Shown here: positions 1 through 13,256 of the stretch, in pieces | Layout: each line of letters opens with the position of its first letter | Position numbering within the stretch: position 1 is the stretch's first letter | Assembly: GCA_013396655.1 (NCBI GenBank) | Contig: WBMV01000785.1 | Coordinates: forward strand, 186,001 to 250,000 | Origin: Campylorhamphus procurvoides | Lineage: Eukaryota; Chordata; Aves; Passeriformes; Dendrocolaptidae | DNA: 64,000 bases | Direction: 5' to 3' | The notes under the pieces: model-generated | Databases searched by the model: none | The model's input: only the letters and a program-made list of their open reading frames with translations | Told to the model about the DNA's origin: nothing | Translations under genes and position numbers: made by a program

Positions 1-707
1 TTTCTATTTACCAGTCTGAACTCATGTGCAAAACTGTCATTTTGGAGCTTGTATTGGTCTAAATCATTCAACCATCAAACATGCAAACAGGAACACAATT
101 GTTCCATCAAAAGGAAAATAGTTACTATTACTAAGGAAAATACTATTCACCTTGTTTAAGATGATTCTGAGACAGCTTCAGTTTTACACACTTTCTCTTT
201 TATTGAAGTTATTGCTCAACCATCAGTATTTTGTGAATTTCAGATTCATTTTAGCTGTCATTAAAAACACACAGTAAACCAGAATTGTTTTTTATTTGTT
301 TATTTTCTGGATCTTTAAGTAAAAGTCAAGGAGATATTTTTAGGTTAGAAGTATTCATTCAAGCATTATGAAGTTAGGGAAAGAAGATACCTGCCGGTAG
401 TTATTAATGTAAACAGAAGATTGTTTCATATTTCAAATATGAAACAAGTGTTTCATAATTTTCCATATGATTGATCAAGATATAGAAACAGATTAAATGG
501 TAGGATTATTTTTTCCAAATAAATGCTTTTATCAGAGATTGTTTGGAATAATTTTCTTGTCCTGTAGCATGTGCATGGTTCCATACTAGGTGAAAAGAAA
601 GAGGGCATAAGAAGGAAAGGAAAAAAAAAGATATTTCACCCATCTGTAAACAGTATCCAAGCCTTTGAAGTACTCCCTAACAGGACAAAACACACCAAAT
701 CTCCTAA
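1..707. other. Unassigned AT-rich sequence
   Basis: I see no gene or recognisable interspersed repeat here. The one clear structure is a perfect inverted repeat at 421-447, listed separately. The open frame on the minus strand around 586-828 runs into the neighbouring CR1 copy and has no recognisable protein features. Confidence 0.6.
421..447. repeat. Perfect 13-bp inverted repeat
   Basis: The arm ttgtttcatattt (421-433) is followed by one central base and its exact reverse complement aaatatgaaacaa (435-447). A third partial copy, tgtttcata, follows about 4 bases downstream. The dyad is seen directly. Any function, such as a protein-binding dyad or a cruciform, is speculation. Confidence 0.85.
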
Positions 708-1088
708 TCCAAAAGACTAGAAGAGGAGACTGAAGGGAAACCTCACTACGGTCTATAATACTGTCATGAGGAAAAGCAGAGTGGCAAGTTCTGATCTCTT
801 CACTCTCATGACCAGTGACAGGACTCAAGGAAACAGCATGAAGTTGTGTCAGAGAGGTTTAGGTCAGATATCAAGAAAAGGTTCTTCACCCAGAGGGTGG
901 TTGGGCACTGGAACAGGCTCCCCAGGGAAGTAGACACAGCACCAAACCTGTCTGAGTTCAAAAAGTGTTTGGGCAATGCTCTCAGACACATGATGTGACT
1001 CTTGCTGTGTCCCATGCAGGGCCAGGAGTTGGACTTGAAGATCCTGATGGGTCCCTTCCAACTCAGCATATTCTATGATTCTATGTTC
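708..1088 (+). mobile_element. CR1 LINE, 5'-truncated 3' end
   Basis: This is the 3' end of a chicken-repeat-1 (CR1) non-LTR retrotransposon. The landmark stretch 'ttcttcacccagagggtgg' lies at about 882, followed by 'cactggaacaggctcccc' and then 'gggtcccttccaactcagc' just before the tail. The tail itself is two copies of attctatg, ending near 1085. Upstream, 708-840 matches the usual end of ORF2 in degraded form. Only about 380 bases of an element of roughly 4.5 kb remain, the normal result of incomplete reverse transcription. It appears to be the same subfamily as the copy at 17988-19092. It has no coding capacity. Confidence 0.93.
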
Positions 1089-2094
1089 TAATTCTAAGGT
1101 AGTGTGAGCAGCTAGCCTGGTTCTGAAGGACAGGCTGCATTCTCAGAGTTAATGTGAATCACTCTTTTCCTTAACCCAGGACAATCCAAATATCACTATC
1201 ACTTTCTCTACTGATCTGTAAGAATAAAATAGTCACAAATGCTCTGTTTACACAAATGAACTACTTGCTCCACATTGTTCTTCATATACGAAGTCATGGA
1301 AGTGTCATACTGGATACTATGTAAGCATGAAACAAAAGAAGAAAACATAAACCACAGGGTGTTTGGAATTTAATTGTGAGTGATAAAACAGCAAGCCTGT
1401 AGAACGGGGAGTGAACTGTAAAGGAAGGGGCTAAGTACCCAAGTAGATAAACTGCCAAACTTTAGTCTGAGTATAGTGGCTGAGAGGAGTGCTAGAATCA
1501 GCCTAGAAGAAAACAATGTGCAACCCTTGGAAGTTCAAAGGATAAGCTTGACCAAAAAAATCATGCATATACTGATTTGGAAACATAGCAGCATTGAATC
1601 ATTAATAGATATTACAAACCAAAAAATACAGAAATACAGTCAACAAGGAGTTTTGTGCTTTTCTGTGATGTAGAAGGTAGGAATTTCAGAGGAAACCAAA
1701 GAGATGGGTGATACAGGTAGCATAGACAGGTGAGAGGATAGTCTTTGAAGTAGGGTTACTACTGTATTTTCAAGTCCCAGAAGAAAGACAACAAAGTCAC
1801 CACGCTGAAAGAGTCTGGATGAAAGTTGCAGCTGTGCAGATGTAGAAGAAAAATTCCCTTAGTAGTAGCGCATGGAAATAAACTTGAACATGGTGTAGAT
1901 GTGAGAGCTCAGAGTGAGATTAAAAGGATGAGATTCTGCATTGTGTGTGAACTTGTGATAATTTGCTCAGAGACTAATTCCCTCAGAAAATTGTCAGGTT
2001 TTGTATACAGTTGCTACCAGGGCAACCATTATCAATTGGAGTATTATATTTCTGGTGCGTCTCAAAGGAGAAACATACTGTGTTGGAAAACAGT
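1089..2094. other. Unassigned sequence between two CR1 copies
   Basis: No gene or known repeat is visible. Open frames at 1476-1673 and 1826-2128 (+) have no recognisable motif. The second runs into the CR1 copy that follows, which argues that it is fortuitous. Confidence 0.55.
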
Positions 2095-2620
2095 TACAGA
2101 ATCACAGAATGATTGGAAGGGACTTTAAAGATCATCTATTTCCAAGCCCCTGCCTTGGCAAGGACACCTTCCGCTAGAACAGGTTGCTTAAAGGCCCATC
2201 CAGCCAGACCTTGAACATCTACAGGGATGGGGCAACCACAGCTTCTCTGGGCAAACTGGTCCAGTGCCCCATCACGCTTACAGTAAAGAATTTATTCCTT
2301 ATATTTAATCTAAACCTGTTACCTTCCTTTTTAGAAGCCATTCCCCCTTGTCCTGCCACCTAATACCCTTGTGAAAAGTCCCTCTCCAACTCTCTTGTAG
2401 AACACTTTAGGTACTGGATGGCTACTGTAAGGTCTTTCCAGGCTGAACAACCCCAACTCACGCAGCCTTTCTTTGTAGAAGAGGTCCTTCGTCCCTCTGT
2501 TTATCTTCATGGCACTCCTCTGGACTCTCCAACAGGTCAAGGGCTTTCTTATGTTGGGGGCTCCAGACCTGGATGCAGTAGTCCATGTGGGGTCTCACAA
2601 TAGTGAAGTAGAAGGCTGTA
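2095..2620 (-). mobile_element. CR1 LINE, 3' end on the minus strand
   Basis: Read on the minus strand, this is a CR1 3' end of about 525 bases. On the plus strand it opens with the inverted tail 'acagaatcacagaatg' and 'ttggaagggac'. It continues through the inverted 'ccagtgccccatcacgc' block, and the far end (2420-2600) is the antisense of the last part of ORF2. Minus-strand frames over 2458-2649 retain recognisable CR1 residues (for example VRPHMDYCIQVWSPQHKK), the conserved C-terminal part of ORF2. Frameshifts and stops break it. It lies tail-first about 1 kb from the plus-strand copy at 708-1088. Confidence 0.93.
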
Positions 2621-4339
2621 GAAGAACGAAGAAGAATGTAGAAAGACATTAGGACCCATGTGTAAATTTAGGACAGAATGTTTTCAAGCCTTGAGGATTT
2701 TCTTTCCAAATGGCCAGTAATAAATAAAAGGAGTGGATGGAAATTTTTTTGTCACATAATCATTCATGTCTAAAGTCTTGGAAATGTCAATATTTTTAAA
2801 GCCTGGTAACAACCGGTCTACCTGTGTCACTTTCTGTAGACATGCTCTGATTTGGACATAAATTCACTAACAAAATTTTCTAGAATCATATTATGTCTGT
2901 TGTCAGAACAGATGTAAAGAAATGCCTAATTTTCCCTACCTGGTAAGCCAGTTGGCTTTCTCAGCTGGAGAGCAAGTAAAAGCCAACTTGAAGGCAGATC
3001 TGATGATTAAGGAATTTGGGCTCAAGCGTAAGTTCAAAACTCAGGCTAGCACAGGTACAGTCATAGCTCACAGCTGATCTCAGAACTCGGTTCATTACCT
3101 TGCTGGGTGTTTTCTTTGCTTAGTCCACTCTATAGTTTGGTCTGCTGCTGCATTACCATGTTTGCAAAATCAGTGGACTTAGTGAAATTAAGTTGGAATA
3201 GCACAACAAGGAGCAGTATGCTCTTATCTTTAGATGTTTCCTGCTACTAATTTTTCATTTATCTGTTTGCTGACAATAAAAACCACGTCAATGAAAAATG
3301 CACTCTGAAATTGGGCAACTACCTGGAATGCCTGTGAGATCCACAAGACACCAAAACAATAGGATGCTGTGTCACAGAGGTACTTGTATCCTTTGCTGTC
3401 TATCCAGTTCCCACCAAAATCCTCTTCTCATACACCTCCCAAAGATAAGCTTACTTTTTATGGAGGAAGAAAAAGATAGTGATGTAGTTATAGGCTGTGT
3501 TCAAGAATGCTTTGATGTATGTAGGGTTTGACTCAGTTCAATTTTTAGATCATAAACAAATTCCAACCTTTTAATAATATGTACAGTCCCTTTTAATATT
3601 AGCACTTCAAAGTGAACTCTCTGTAACATTTTGGAAAAAGATTGCAGAGCTTTAGATTTGCATTTTTTGGTTTTTTTAGTAAGCTCTAAAACATAACAGT
3701 TGTCTGCAATGATGCATTGCTTATAGCTGTGTTTCACATTTTTCATTAAATATTACTCTGAATGTATTGCCTTTCTAAACAGGAGTCAGACCGAAGAATA
3801 TTAGTGTTAGGGGCATCATTTTGACTGCTATTACAATTGGTAATTTCCCAGTACAAATTCTAGAAGGATAGACTGGTGTCATGCTCCACTTTTCCTGCTG
3901 CGCAAAACAGGGAAGAACTGATGAAAAATGCAGCAGGAAAAGGCAGCTTGGGCAGCAGCAACCATGAGAAGACTGAGTACAGGTTGCAGGGTGAGTACTG
4001 GGAGGGGGTGCAGCAAACTAGGAGAGCAGAATTTGATTTACTCAGGGATTTGGAAGGTCAGGGGAAAGGGTGTCCAAGATAACAGATTGATTTTTAAAGA
4101 AAACCCTTTGAGAACTTTTTTTCTTTGAGAAAAAAAATTTGGCAGAAGACCTGCTAGACTAAACAAGGGCTTCTTAGCCTATCAGTGAAAGGGATCTAAA
4201 GGCAACCTGCAACGGATGAAGAGGAGTTAGGAAAATGACAGAGCAGTGGCAGTCAGAGTGTGAAGAGAAAATCAGCACAAGCTGCAGCCCAAGGGGCTCA
4301 AACCAACTGGAAGGAGTGGCTTGTAAAACCAAAAAAGTA
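2621..4339. other. Mostly unassigned sequence; possible old repeat at its right end
   Basis: No gene is recognised. The part at about 3876-4339 is richer in G and A than its surroundings and runs directly into a degraded CR1 tail. It may belong to the same or another old element, but I cannot name it. The two overlapping plus frames at 3876-4128 share this composition and show no known domain. Confidence 0.5.
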
Positions 4340-4470
4340 GCACAGCCCTGGAACAGATAGAGAAGAGAAGAGGCGGCAATTTCTGTCCCTGGAGATTTTT
4401 AAGATTTGACTAACAAGTCGACCTGAGCTAGGGCTGCTCTGAGAAGGAGGTTGGAGTAGGCAGCACTTCT
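4340..4470 (+). mobile_element. Degraded old CR1 LINE 3' end
   Basis: The order of short blocks fits a worn CR1 3' region: 'gccctggaacag', 'tctgtccctggagattttt', a 'gactaacaagtcgacctgag' block, then 'aggaggttggagtagg'. The terminal 'cccttcc' and ATTCTATG tail are no longer recognisable, which points to an old copy. The call rests on block order rather than a continuous match, so the boundaries are approximate. Confidence 0.65.
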
Positions 4471-7035
4471 GTTGTTTTAGAAATTTCCTTGGACAAGTAA
4501 AGAACCCATTTCTCTACTTGTCTTGGTTGAAACTTGAACCTAGCTAAGCTGGGAATTTTGAAGTGTTGAAGAGGGAATGAGAACACTTGTCTGCCACCTC
4601 GTTCTGAGTGAGCCCCAGCATGCTCTGTGAGACCTAGAGAGCAGCTCCCTTTCAACTCACTGCCCAAGCAGAGGCCATGCTGAATGTGCAAAGAAGCAGG
4701 CTGTTGAGCAATGTGGGGAACTTCATTGGTAGGTTCTTTCTTGTGGAAGAGAGTAATTTGGGGCTCTGTTTAGGCAAAATCTCTGTAGATGCCTAAGTGT
4801 TTTGGTGTATCTAGGCCAAAGCTTCTGCAAGGAACAATGAAATGACTGGAGCTCTGTGACTCACTCCTTAGAGCTAGAAGACAGAAGTCTCTGAGAAAAA
4901 AAAAGACACTAAAGCAACAAACAGCAACAGCTACGTATTTATTTATTACCAAAATTTAAAAAGGGTAAGTCTTTCACAAAATTTGAACTTTAAAAATATT
5001 ATGCACATTGCTTTTTCAAAATTCCATCATAATTAGAGCTACTCTCACCTGACATCTCAAACTTTTCCTCCATTCAGTCTCTGATGTCTGACTGTACATT
5101 CCTTCATTATTTGCAGTTACTTGCTAATTAAGTGCTATCTGCAAACTTTGATGTTTTTGCTTTCCACATCACTGTTACATTATATTTGCGTAAATATTTC
5201 AAATTTGGACCTCTAACACTGACTCCTGTCAGCTTCTACTACTGACATTTTAGCTTGAATACTTTCCTTTTTTGACTACGGTAGATTTCCTACTAATGCA
5301 GCCAAATTTATGTTTAAGCATGCCAGTTTTCTTCCTCTCTGATGAGCAGAGCAGAGAAACTTGGTAGCAAGAATCAGCTAGACTTCATACATTTAAAAAA
5401 ATTAATAAAAATACCCAAACCAGCACAGTTTTTGAAGTTGTATGCTCCTTTATTTCTGCTAAAGATACTCATTGTTCCCAAAGGATTTAAAACTGAATTT
5501 GTGTCACCTGAAATGCATTTTCTTTTGCAATTTTTCTCATCTAGTTCACTATTCTAAAATTTTTTGTGATACTTCTTTGTGTGTAAGATCGTATTTCCTT
5601 TTACGTCTAGGCATGCATAGTTCTATATACTTCTGACTGTATTTGCATACATACACAAGCACATATTCAGGATTTCATAATATTTGGAGGAAATAAGGAA
5701 ACAACCCTTTTTTTTTTCCTTGGAAGTTCTCTATAATTTAAATGCATATCTTGAAGTTTTTGAATTATAAAAATAACCTTACTTCCTCTAAAACTCTCTA
5801 CAGGGCAGCTGTGCTTGTGTATATGCCAACTGATCCATCAGCCTTCCTTTCAAACCACTTCAAGAATCTGTACATCCCTAGGGACTTGTGGTCTCCCAGA
5901 AAAGGTGCAGTTTTACGCACAGAGCTTCTTCATGGTCCTGCTTTGTGTTAAATATCCTTGTCTTATTTATATTCCCTCTTCAATATTTGCCTCTAAATAT
6001 ACTTTTCTTGGCTACACTTTTAACAGTGTGTTTCTATATTTATATTACTGATGATTTATATTAAATACAAAAGTTAATTTTCTTATTTGAAGCAAGTATA
6101 CCTGGTTTTCACCATGTAGTGGTTCTAAACTTAATTCTTCAGAAGTACTGATCAGTTTGTAATTTGCCACAAACAAAAATGTAAATATTCTGCTATGAAG
6201 AAATAGAATGATTTTTTATGAAGGATTGCCAAACACAGCACTTCATAGGCTATCCTGAAGACTGCATCCCTAGAAAAATTTCTGAGGTGTAAGTACTTAT
6301 GCGTGCTTTACTTATTGACAGAAATACTTTGGCACATAAAAGACAAAGGATAACAGGATATTTTTAAACAGCATTTGAAAGAAATGTTAGAGACAAAGTT
6401 CATTTAGTGTGTTTAACAAATGCAGTCCATGTCAAACATGAAACATTCTGTCAAGTAAAAGTAACAAATTAAAGAAATTATATATATTATAATATATCCC
6501 TTAACAACCAAAAACATGCTCCTGGAACTGCATTAATATCTAGTAAAAATATACTGTGTGGAGAAAATGGATTTAATTGCTCCTATTTTTTGCACATAAT
6601 TCAAGGGTCATTGTCTTGGAAGAGTTTCACTAACTCACTTCAGCCAAATTTATATTCTCATGAAGAGACGAGTTTTTCATTTGTGATGGTTTGATTGTCA
6701 AGTATGGCCATTCTATCAGCTGTCTGACAGGTTATCTCAAAAGTTAAAAGGTGATTCTTCAAATAAAGAAGTTCTGAGCACTGGAAATCAGTGGATCTTT
6801 ATTGTTCACCTCACAATTTGTGAAACTGTTAGAAGTTGTATGAACTATGTCTGGTGCATGAATATCCTTTTATGTCTGTACTCTAGCAGAGCATTATAGC
6901 ATGGCAGTACTTCACACTCTTCCATATTGTTACCAGGCAACATCACTGGCACTCTGCTTACATGTATTTGATGCTCTCAAGAATTTTTGCCATTAAAATA
7001 AATAAACAAATCACATTCGCTAAGCATCTTTCTGA

Positions 7036-7063
7036 CCCACCACAGCAGCCTGGCTGTGGTGGG
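7036..7063. repeat. GC-rich 10-bp inverted repeat (hairpin)
   Basis: The arm cccaccacag (7036-7045) pairs with ctgtggtggg (7054-7063) across an 8-base loop. The arms are exact. They are GC-rich in AT-rich surroundings, so a stem is thermodynamically plausible. There is no following T-run to suggest a pol III or intrinsic terminator. Function unknown. Confidence 0.8.
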
Positions 7064-8478
7064 CTCCCAGTGAGGAGCATTAAAAGTTGAGGCTGGGCAC
7101 ATGGAAACAGCAGGATGGCCTCCTCAATAACAGCACATAACCACAAACTGATTCTGAAGCCTCAGCTTGAATGTCTAATCATGACTAACACCTAAGGCTC
7201 TTGACTATAATCCAAGTCTGTTCCCAGCAGCCTACCAGGGAAAGCATGGGAAACCCCTTCGAGTTAATATGAGGAGCCTGTCTTCTGCTACCAAGGTATT
7301 AACCACGGAAATATGCTACCAAAAGGTGTATGTGTGGGTAGCGCACCTTACCCTTTCATTCTGCGGTCTGCTTCTCTGGTTTATACAGCTCTACACGGTG
7401 GCTTGGGCAGGCAGAATTCACCTAGCTGTAATCTATCAATAATCAGCATCACTTGTTGCAATTACATGAGAACCTGCTGTCATGTGGAGTTGTGGGACAG
7501 CTGTTCCCTAAGGCTACGTCCTAAGGCTAAAGAGAGGTTATGCCTCAATAAAAGTCTCATATGATTAATTTAATAATTAATAACATGCCATGCTTCCTGA
7601 ATGTTCTATTGTGCTCTCTTTTTTTCCTATCAAAGAGCTATTCAAAGTAAACACTGACCTCAGCAATATCATCTGAAACTTACAGTAAATGGAAATCTTC
7701 CAAAACCATAATAGAAACCATATTTCAACAGATGTAAAAAGCAAGATTAGAAGTGAAACTTAATTTGGATATGAAGGTTACAGTACTGGATATTTGGCTT
7801 TCCTCAACCCCATCTTTTTGCTAAATGTAGTATGTTTTTTTCATATGAGAATCTAGATTAAAAGAAGAACAAGAAAATTGCTGTTACAGCTTGTTCTGCA
7901 ATATTCCTGGTGAAGAAGATAGAAGTAATAAAGATAAAAAAGCAAAGCAGAAAAACTTGGCCTGCAGCAGAGAGGACCACGAGTGATGTCATGACTGAGA
8001 TTTTCAAAGCTGCATAGGTATGTGAACAAAGAATTTTTTATAAAAACTATTCATTAACCTGTTCATTCATTCATTACCTTTAAAATACCAATCTTTCAAA
8101 AAGCATGCAAGGATTACTTGAACAGGAACAAAGCTGCTATTCAGGCATTTTCAGATTGATCACAAACCCGAAGCCAAATAAAATAGAAGATCCTATCAGA
8201 ACATCTTTGTATGAAGCTGCAGATTCTTGATTTTCATACAGCTCAGGGAAACACTTATCTTTGCCTTGCTGGATTCTCTTAATCTCTGAAACTATTAGTA
8301 AATTGTCCAGGATGCAATTATTTTTATTTTCTAGATAGAAACATAGACTGATTTAAAGGAAAGGCAACAGAGAGTTCCACTTTGATTCAGGATCTACACA
8401 TTCAGCAAGTATTTAAAAATGAACACTTGTTTAAATAGCAAGATATTAAATGCTTGAATTCCTATTGGGTATCTTTAT

Positions 8479-8536
8479 AATTTTTGTTGGGTTTTTTGTT
8501 TGTTTTGGGTTTTTGTTGTTTGTTTCTTTTCTTTTA
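8479..8536 (+). repeat. GT-only low-complexity tract
   Basis: The plus strand here is almost purely T and G, with ttg, tttg and gggttttt units and no regular period. It is one of several such tracts in the window, nearly all with G and T on the plus strand. It is low-complexity DNA; the small open frame across it (8450-8632) simply reads Phe, Val, Leu and Gly from this composition. Confidence 0.8.
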
Positions 8537-9481
8537 ACCTGTAGATTAGAATCTCATATGATAAATTACAAGGCTAGCTGCATTTTCTCTCACAGTATTA
8601 ATGTGGTCAAATTACTGAACACATCACTGTAATTTCTATTACATTAGTAGAAATCTCCTATCAGAGTTGTACATCACTGCTGTAATGTTCTGTCATGGAA
8701 TCCTTGCTGTTAGGTGATGTAACTGCTTACACCCATTAGGAAAAAAACAGTAAAAACGTCGTGTCAAATATACTGAAGATATTTCACACAACAAAGCCCT
8801 TGTTTCCAGCAGTTTGGTTAACACCCTGATTTTCCTTACCTAATTTTGAAATCCAGAATTTATAAACAACTGAGATTTCTAAAGAAATACTCTAATATGC
8901 AATCAAAAGTGTATTTATTATATTTGCGTGTATTACTATATCCATATTTCTATCTTATGTTTTCTATCTGACAGACAGCCACAAACAATCTAGGTGGGTG
9001 GGGTTCTCTCTCCAGAGTGTGGAGAATGTCTAATAAGTATACAACAGGGTTATTTTATTTCTGGGAAATGTGTGGCACCTTAAGAGAATTAAGGTTATTT
9101 ACAGTATCGGAGGAGTAGTATATTGTTTAGTAGTATATTTTTAGTGGTATATAGTTTGGGTTTTTTAAAAAATAGCTATTAAAATTGAAGAAATCTCATT
9201 AGAACATGTATGTTTTTTGGTCAGCTCATGGTCCTGTTGCTGAAGTTTTTATCATATCTACAAGCCATGATCTTTTGTGGACAGGATACTTCCTCCAGTA
9301 GAATAGGTACCATTGATGAAGAAGCTACTCTGGTCTCAGTAACCTCTTAATTTTAGAATAAGTAAGAGGAATTCAGTTAGGTAGAGAAGGATGTACAAGA
9401 AAGTAAGATTGTACGGTGTGATAAATAACTGCATCTGCACAGTTAGCAGCCATCCTGAAAAAGAAGGCTGTTGTGTTTGTG

Positions 9482-9506
9482 TCTCTCTCTCTCTCTCTCT
9501 CTCTCT
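9482..9506. repeat. (TC)n microsatellite
   Basis: An uninterrupted run of about 12-13 TC dinucleotides. On the opposite strand it gives an Arg-Glu run in an open frame (9336-9521), a typical microsatellite artefact. Length polymorphism would be expected. Confidence 0.95.
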
Positions 9507-12500
9507 GTTGGCATTATTCACAAGAATCGGTAGTACATATTCTTCTAAACCATAATTTTCTTGATAACCTGAAAAATACCAATATGCTAAGTAGCAAGAT
9601 CTTGATTTAATGGAAGTGCAGTTATTTTATAGCTGCATAAGTTCACATAGATGTTCTCAAATTATATTTCTTGGAGACTGGGGAGAATTTTCTTACTTTA
9701 TAGAGGTCTCAGAGCATGAAGCCAAAAAGATTTTTCTTGGAACAAAGCCAAAATGGTGTAAGTATATGGTACTTGGTGTCCTGATTCCATGTTTTTTAGT
9801 ATTTTCCCCATCTAAATATCACAGGGTAAGTGCTCTTCTCCCATGTGTAAGGGATCTGGAGGAGGGAGGTATGCTGGAATACAAATTGGAAGGTTTCAGT
9901 AAATAAACACTTCTTACTTCTCTGTTTTAGAGTCTTCATTGATTCATCCTCTAGGGAGGCTTTTTCCTCCCACTCTACATTGCTAATAAATTGTATAAAA
10001 ATTTTCCCTTTGTCCAATCCTCTCCTCATTGCTTTTTTTCGACAGAATGACTCACTGTTGATCTGGATTCCCCATGCATGGTATCACAGTTCTGTGAACA
10101 AACTTACACACATGATAGTCTGACATCATCTTTATTACATCTTTCTTGTGACTGACATTAAACAGAAAGGGCCAAAGGAGACTACCTGTGTCTCGTCATT
10201 TCAGCAGCACTTTGATATTACACTTAGCACACTTACTACCATATTTTTCCCTTAACCCCATTCCTCTTCCAAGAAAGCTATATAGTAAGTCATGCACTTT
10301 ATAGGTATAAGTTTTTTCAACTAGCTCCTGTTAGGACTTATATTCATCACATTTCAGCTGAGCTGATGTCAGGGCACAAAGGCAATATGTTTGCACATCT
10401 ATTAACTTCTGTGCAAAAAAACATCTCATCTAAGTAATGTGATTCACAGTTAAACATCTTTTCTCTAACAAGGAGGACTTGTTTAATTCACTTCTGTCAT
10501 CCTTGAGCTCCATCACGCACGCTGGTCTGGAGTCTCATTTGCAGAAATCAGCAGTTACTCCCGCGTAATTTATGTAAGGCAAGGAATGTCTTTTTTTCAG
10601 CTTCATCAGGATTGCACTGGGATGTAAAATGCCTTTCATAAAACTGCCTCAGTGGTTCCTTTACTGCGGACTACAGTGCAGCGTAGTCCTATAATGGATC
10701 CTGCTTTAGATGCAACCACTAATCCCAGGGTCACTGTCACTCTTGAGGTTACAACTCACTTCAAGCAGCTGACAGGAAAGTTAATGAAAACCAGCACAGT
10801 GAGCATATTAAAAAACCCAACCTATAAACTCACAAAGAATCTAAAAAACAACTGGCTACAAAAGGCCTAACAAAGTGGGAAACCTACTATTTTGGGTGAA
10901 TGGCAGATCTATTATCTTTCCGCCAAAGCCCAAACACAAATTATCACAACCTCCACCAACTCTAGAGAGACCTCAGTGCTTTATAAGGTTTGACATGACA
11001 CAGAAGAGGAGCTGAATTGTTAGCTGTATTATCTTTATCCATCTCAGGTATGTAATAAGGGTTTACTTAGGAAGTGAGTGTTTGAACTCTGTGGAAAGTG
11101 TTCTGAGCTTTTCCCAAAGTCTGACTGTTTTTTCTCTTAATATGAACACAGCTCCATGGGAGATTGATAGACTAAGTCACAGTCCTACAAAGGAGTGGGT
11201 GAACGTTCTTTGGTAAGAGGACATAGCTGTTTAGTGAAAAGTGGGGAATAGGACACACCACTCTTCTCGACTGGGCAAGAATAGATGAGATTACAAAATA
11301 TGTGCTCACAAAAGAGAAACAAATCTGCTTTTATGTGGGTACTTTGAGTGAAGAAGTCTAAACTAGTAAAATTTTATCTTTGGCACAGCTTCAATAGTGG
11401 GGCGCTATCAAATCTAGGTCCTTAATTGAAGGCCACAGCCTGCTCTGGCTGCTTGTTGACATTACTCTAGCGACGAGCTCTAACTATTCTGCTCTCAGTG
11501 TTTTTCTGGGTGGGGTACGGTTCCCTCCTCCAACACCCCCTTCTTGATCACTTAGGAAGAGACAAGTGTGACCCCAAATGCATATGAGGAGTACTGAGTT
11601 CTGATCGTGGCCAAGCAAGTTCTGATTAAGCAGATGTGAGCAATGCAAGGTAATGGGGCATTATTTTTGCTCAGTCTCTTGCAACTCTGATCAATGTCAC
11701 ACACTGTGAAGTCTGTAGTACAAGTTAAAATGTGTTTCCATTGTGACCTTACATACATTGGCCAGCTCAGTAAGGGAATGATCTGTAAACTGTTGTAGTA
11801 GACTACAAATTAGTGCAATGTGCATTTTGGGACAGCAGCCCGGTTTAACCCTGCACTGAGATAGGTTGTGCCTTTAAAGTGAAATGTCTACTCATACTCC
11901 CCATTTTGTGACTGGCTGTTTTGCTCTCAAAGTACATTTTATAGACATCATACATTTCAAACACCATACATTGATTGGTCAAGAGCTATGCACTAAGAAA
12001 GATTTGTCTTTTTTTCTTTTCTGTAACGAATATGTGACTTTCTATTCAGAGAAAAAATAAAAAAGTCCACAAACTAAAAATGAAAACTGTATATCTGAAA
12101 AAGACAACAGATTTCAAGGGTAGAATATATGTTCATTGCCACTTTTATTTGATAAAAAAATATAATCTCCTACTTTGAAAAGTTCTATCTTAGTGTTTTT
12201 CAGTTTTTAACAGAAAGCAAAATAAGAAAAGGATTCCACCAGGGAATCCATAAGCAATTTTGCTGGGTATTCTAAAGATCTGTGTACTTTATTGTTCTTT
12301 CTCTGTGCAATGTATCAACAGCGCTGAAAGGAAAGGTTAAAAAAGAACATGGAAGGAACTATGTGGCTCTAAGGGCCACTTCTGACTTGCTTGTTTTCAG
12401 CCTGCATCCTGCTGGGCCACACCAATTTTCTAGTTGTGAGGAGGAAAAGCATATTCAAATGTTCATAACCATCAATTTTATGTTACAGTAAAGTGGCATA

Positions 12501-13235
12501 AGGAGTTTGCAAAGATATGAGAATTAGTTTCACAAAAGTTATAGACAGCACTGTTGCCATTACCCAGGAGTATGCTACACACAGCACAGTAGTTTCTTTT
12601 ATAGTAAAACATAAGCCTTTAATTACAAATGGAAGAGACTGGAAAAGTTCTGACAAAACATTATCTGGTAGGAATTTGCTGGTGCAGACACATTGAAATC
12701 TTTTTCTGAGACACTGGTGTTTTACCATGGTTCCTCAGAAGCCTGGAAGCTGGAAAGCTGCTATGGGGCTGAGGGTCCAGCAGCTCTGGAGCAGGTCCAT
12801 CAGGAGCAGCCTTCAGGGCAATCCCTTTCCTATGCTGGCTCAAGAGATCTCAGTGCTCACAGGACCAATGCTTTGGGGAAGCCTGGTGGCTGACCTGATT
12901 CCACACTGAAGCTTCATTGCCTTTTACAGATAATTATGAAATGTTTGGCTTTTGTTACCCACTGGAACAAACCCAGATTTTGAAATAATCAAAATCCTGT
13001 ATGAAAGTCAATTAGTTCTCTCCACAAAGCTGAAACTATGACCACACACTTCCCATGTGGTAACACCTGCATGAAGATGTCAGTGCTGAAAAACTGGCAG
13101 TTCTGAAGAGGTTGTGTTCTACATTATTGGAGATCAACCTCTGGAATATTAGTATGCTTCATTACCTATTAGCTGTACAGGTCCTGTAGAGCACCCTGAT
13201 GCCAGAAAGAATAAACAAGGATGACAGTAGATATT

Positions 13236-13256
13236 ATACAATATTTAATATTGTAT
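13236..13256. repeat. AT-rich 9-bp inverted repeat
   Basis: The arm atacaatat pairs exactly with atattgtat across a 3-base loop. Composition is nearly all A and T, so chance occurrence is quite possible. Confidence 0.75.

Noticed and set aside
9336..9521. A minus-strand frame with an Arg-Glu repeat
   Set aside because: It is the translation of the TC microsatellite and has no coding support.
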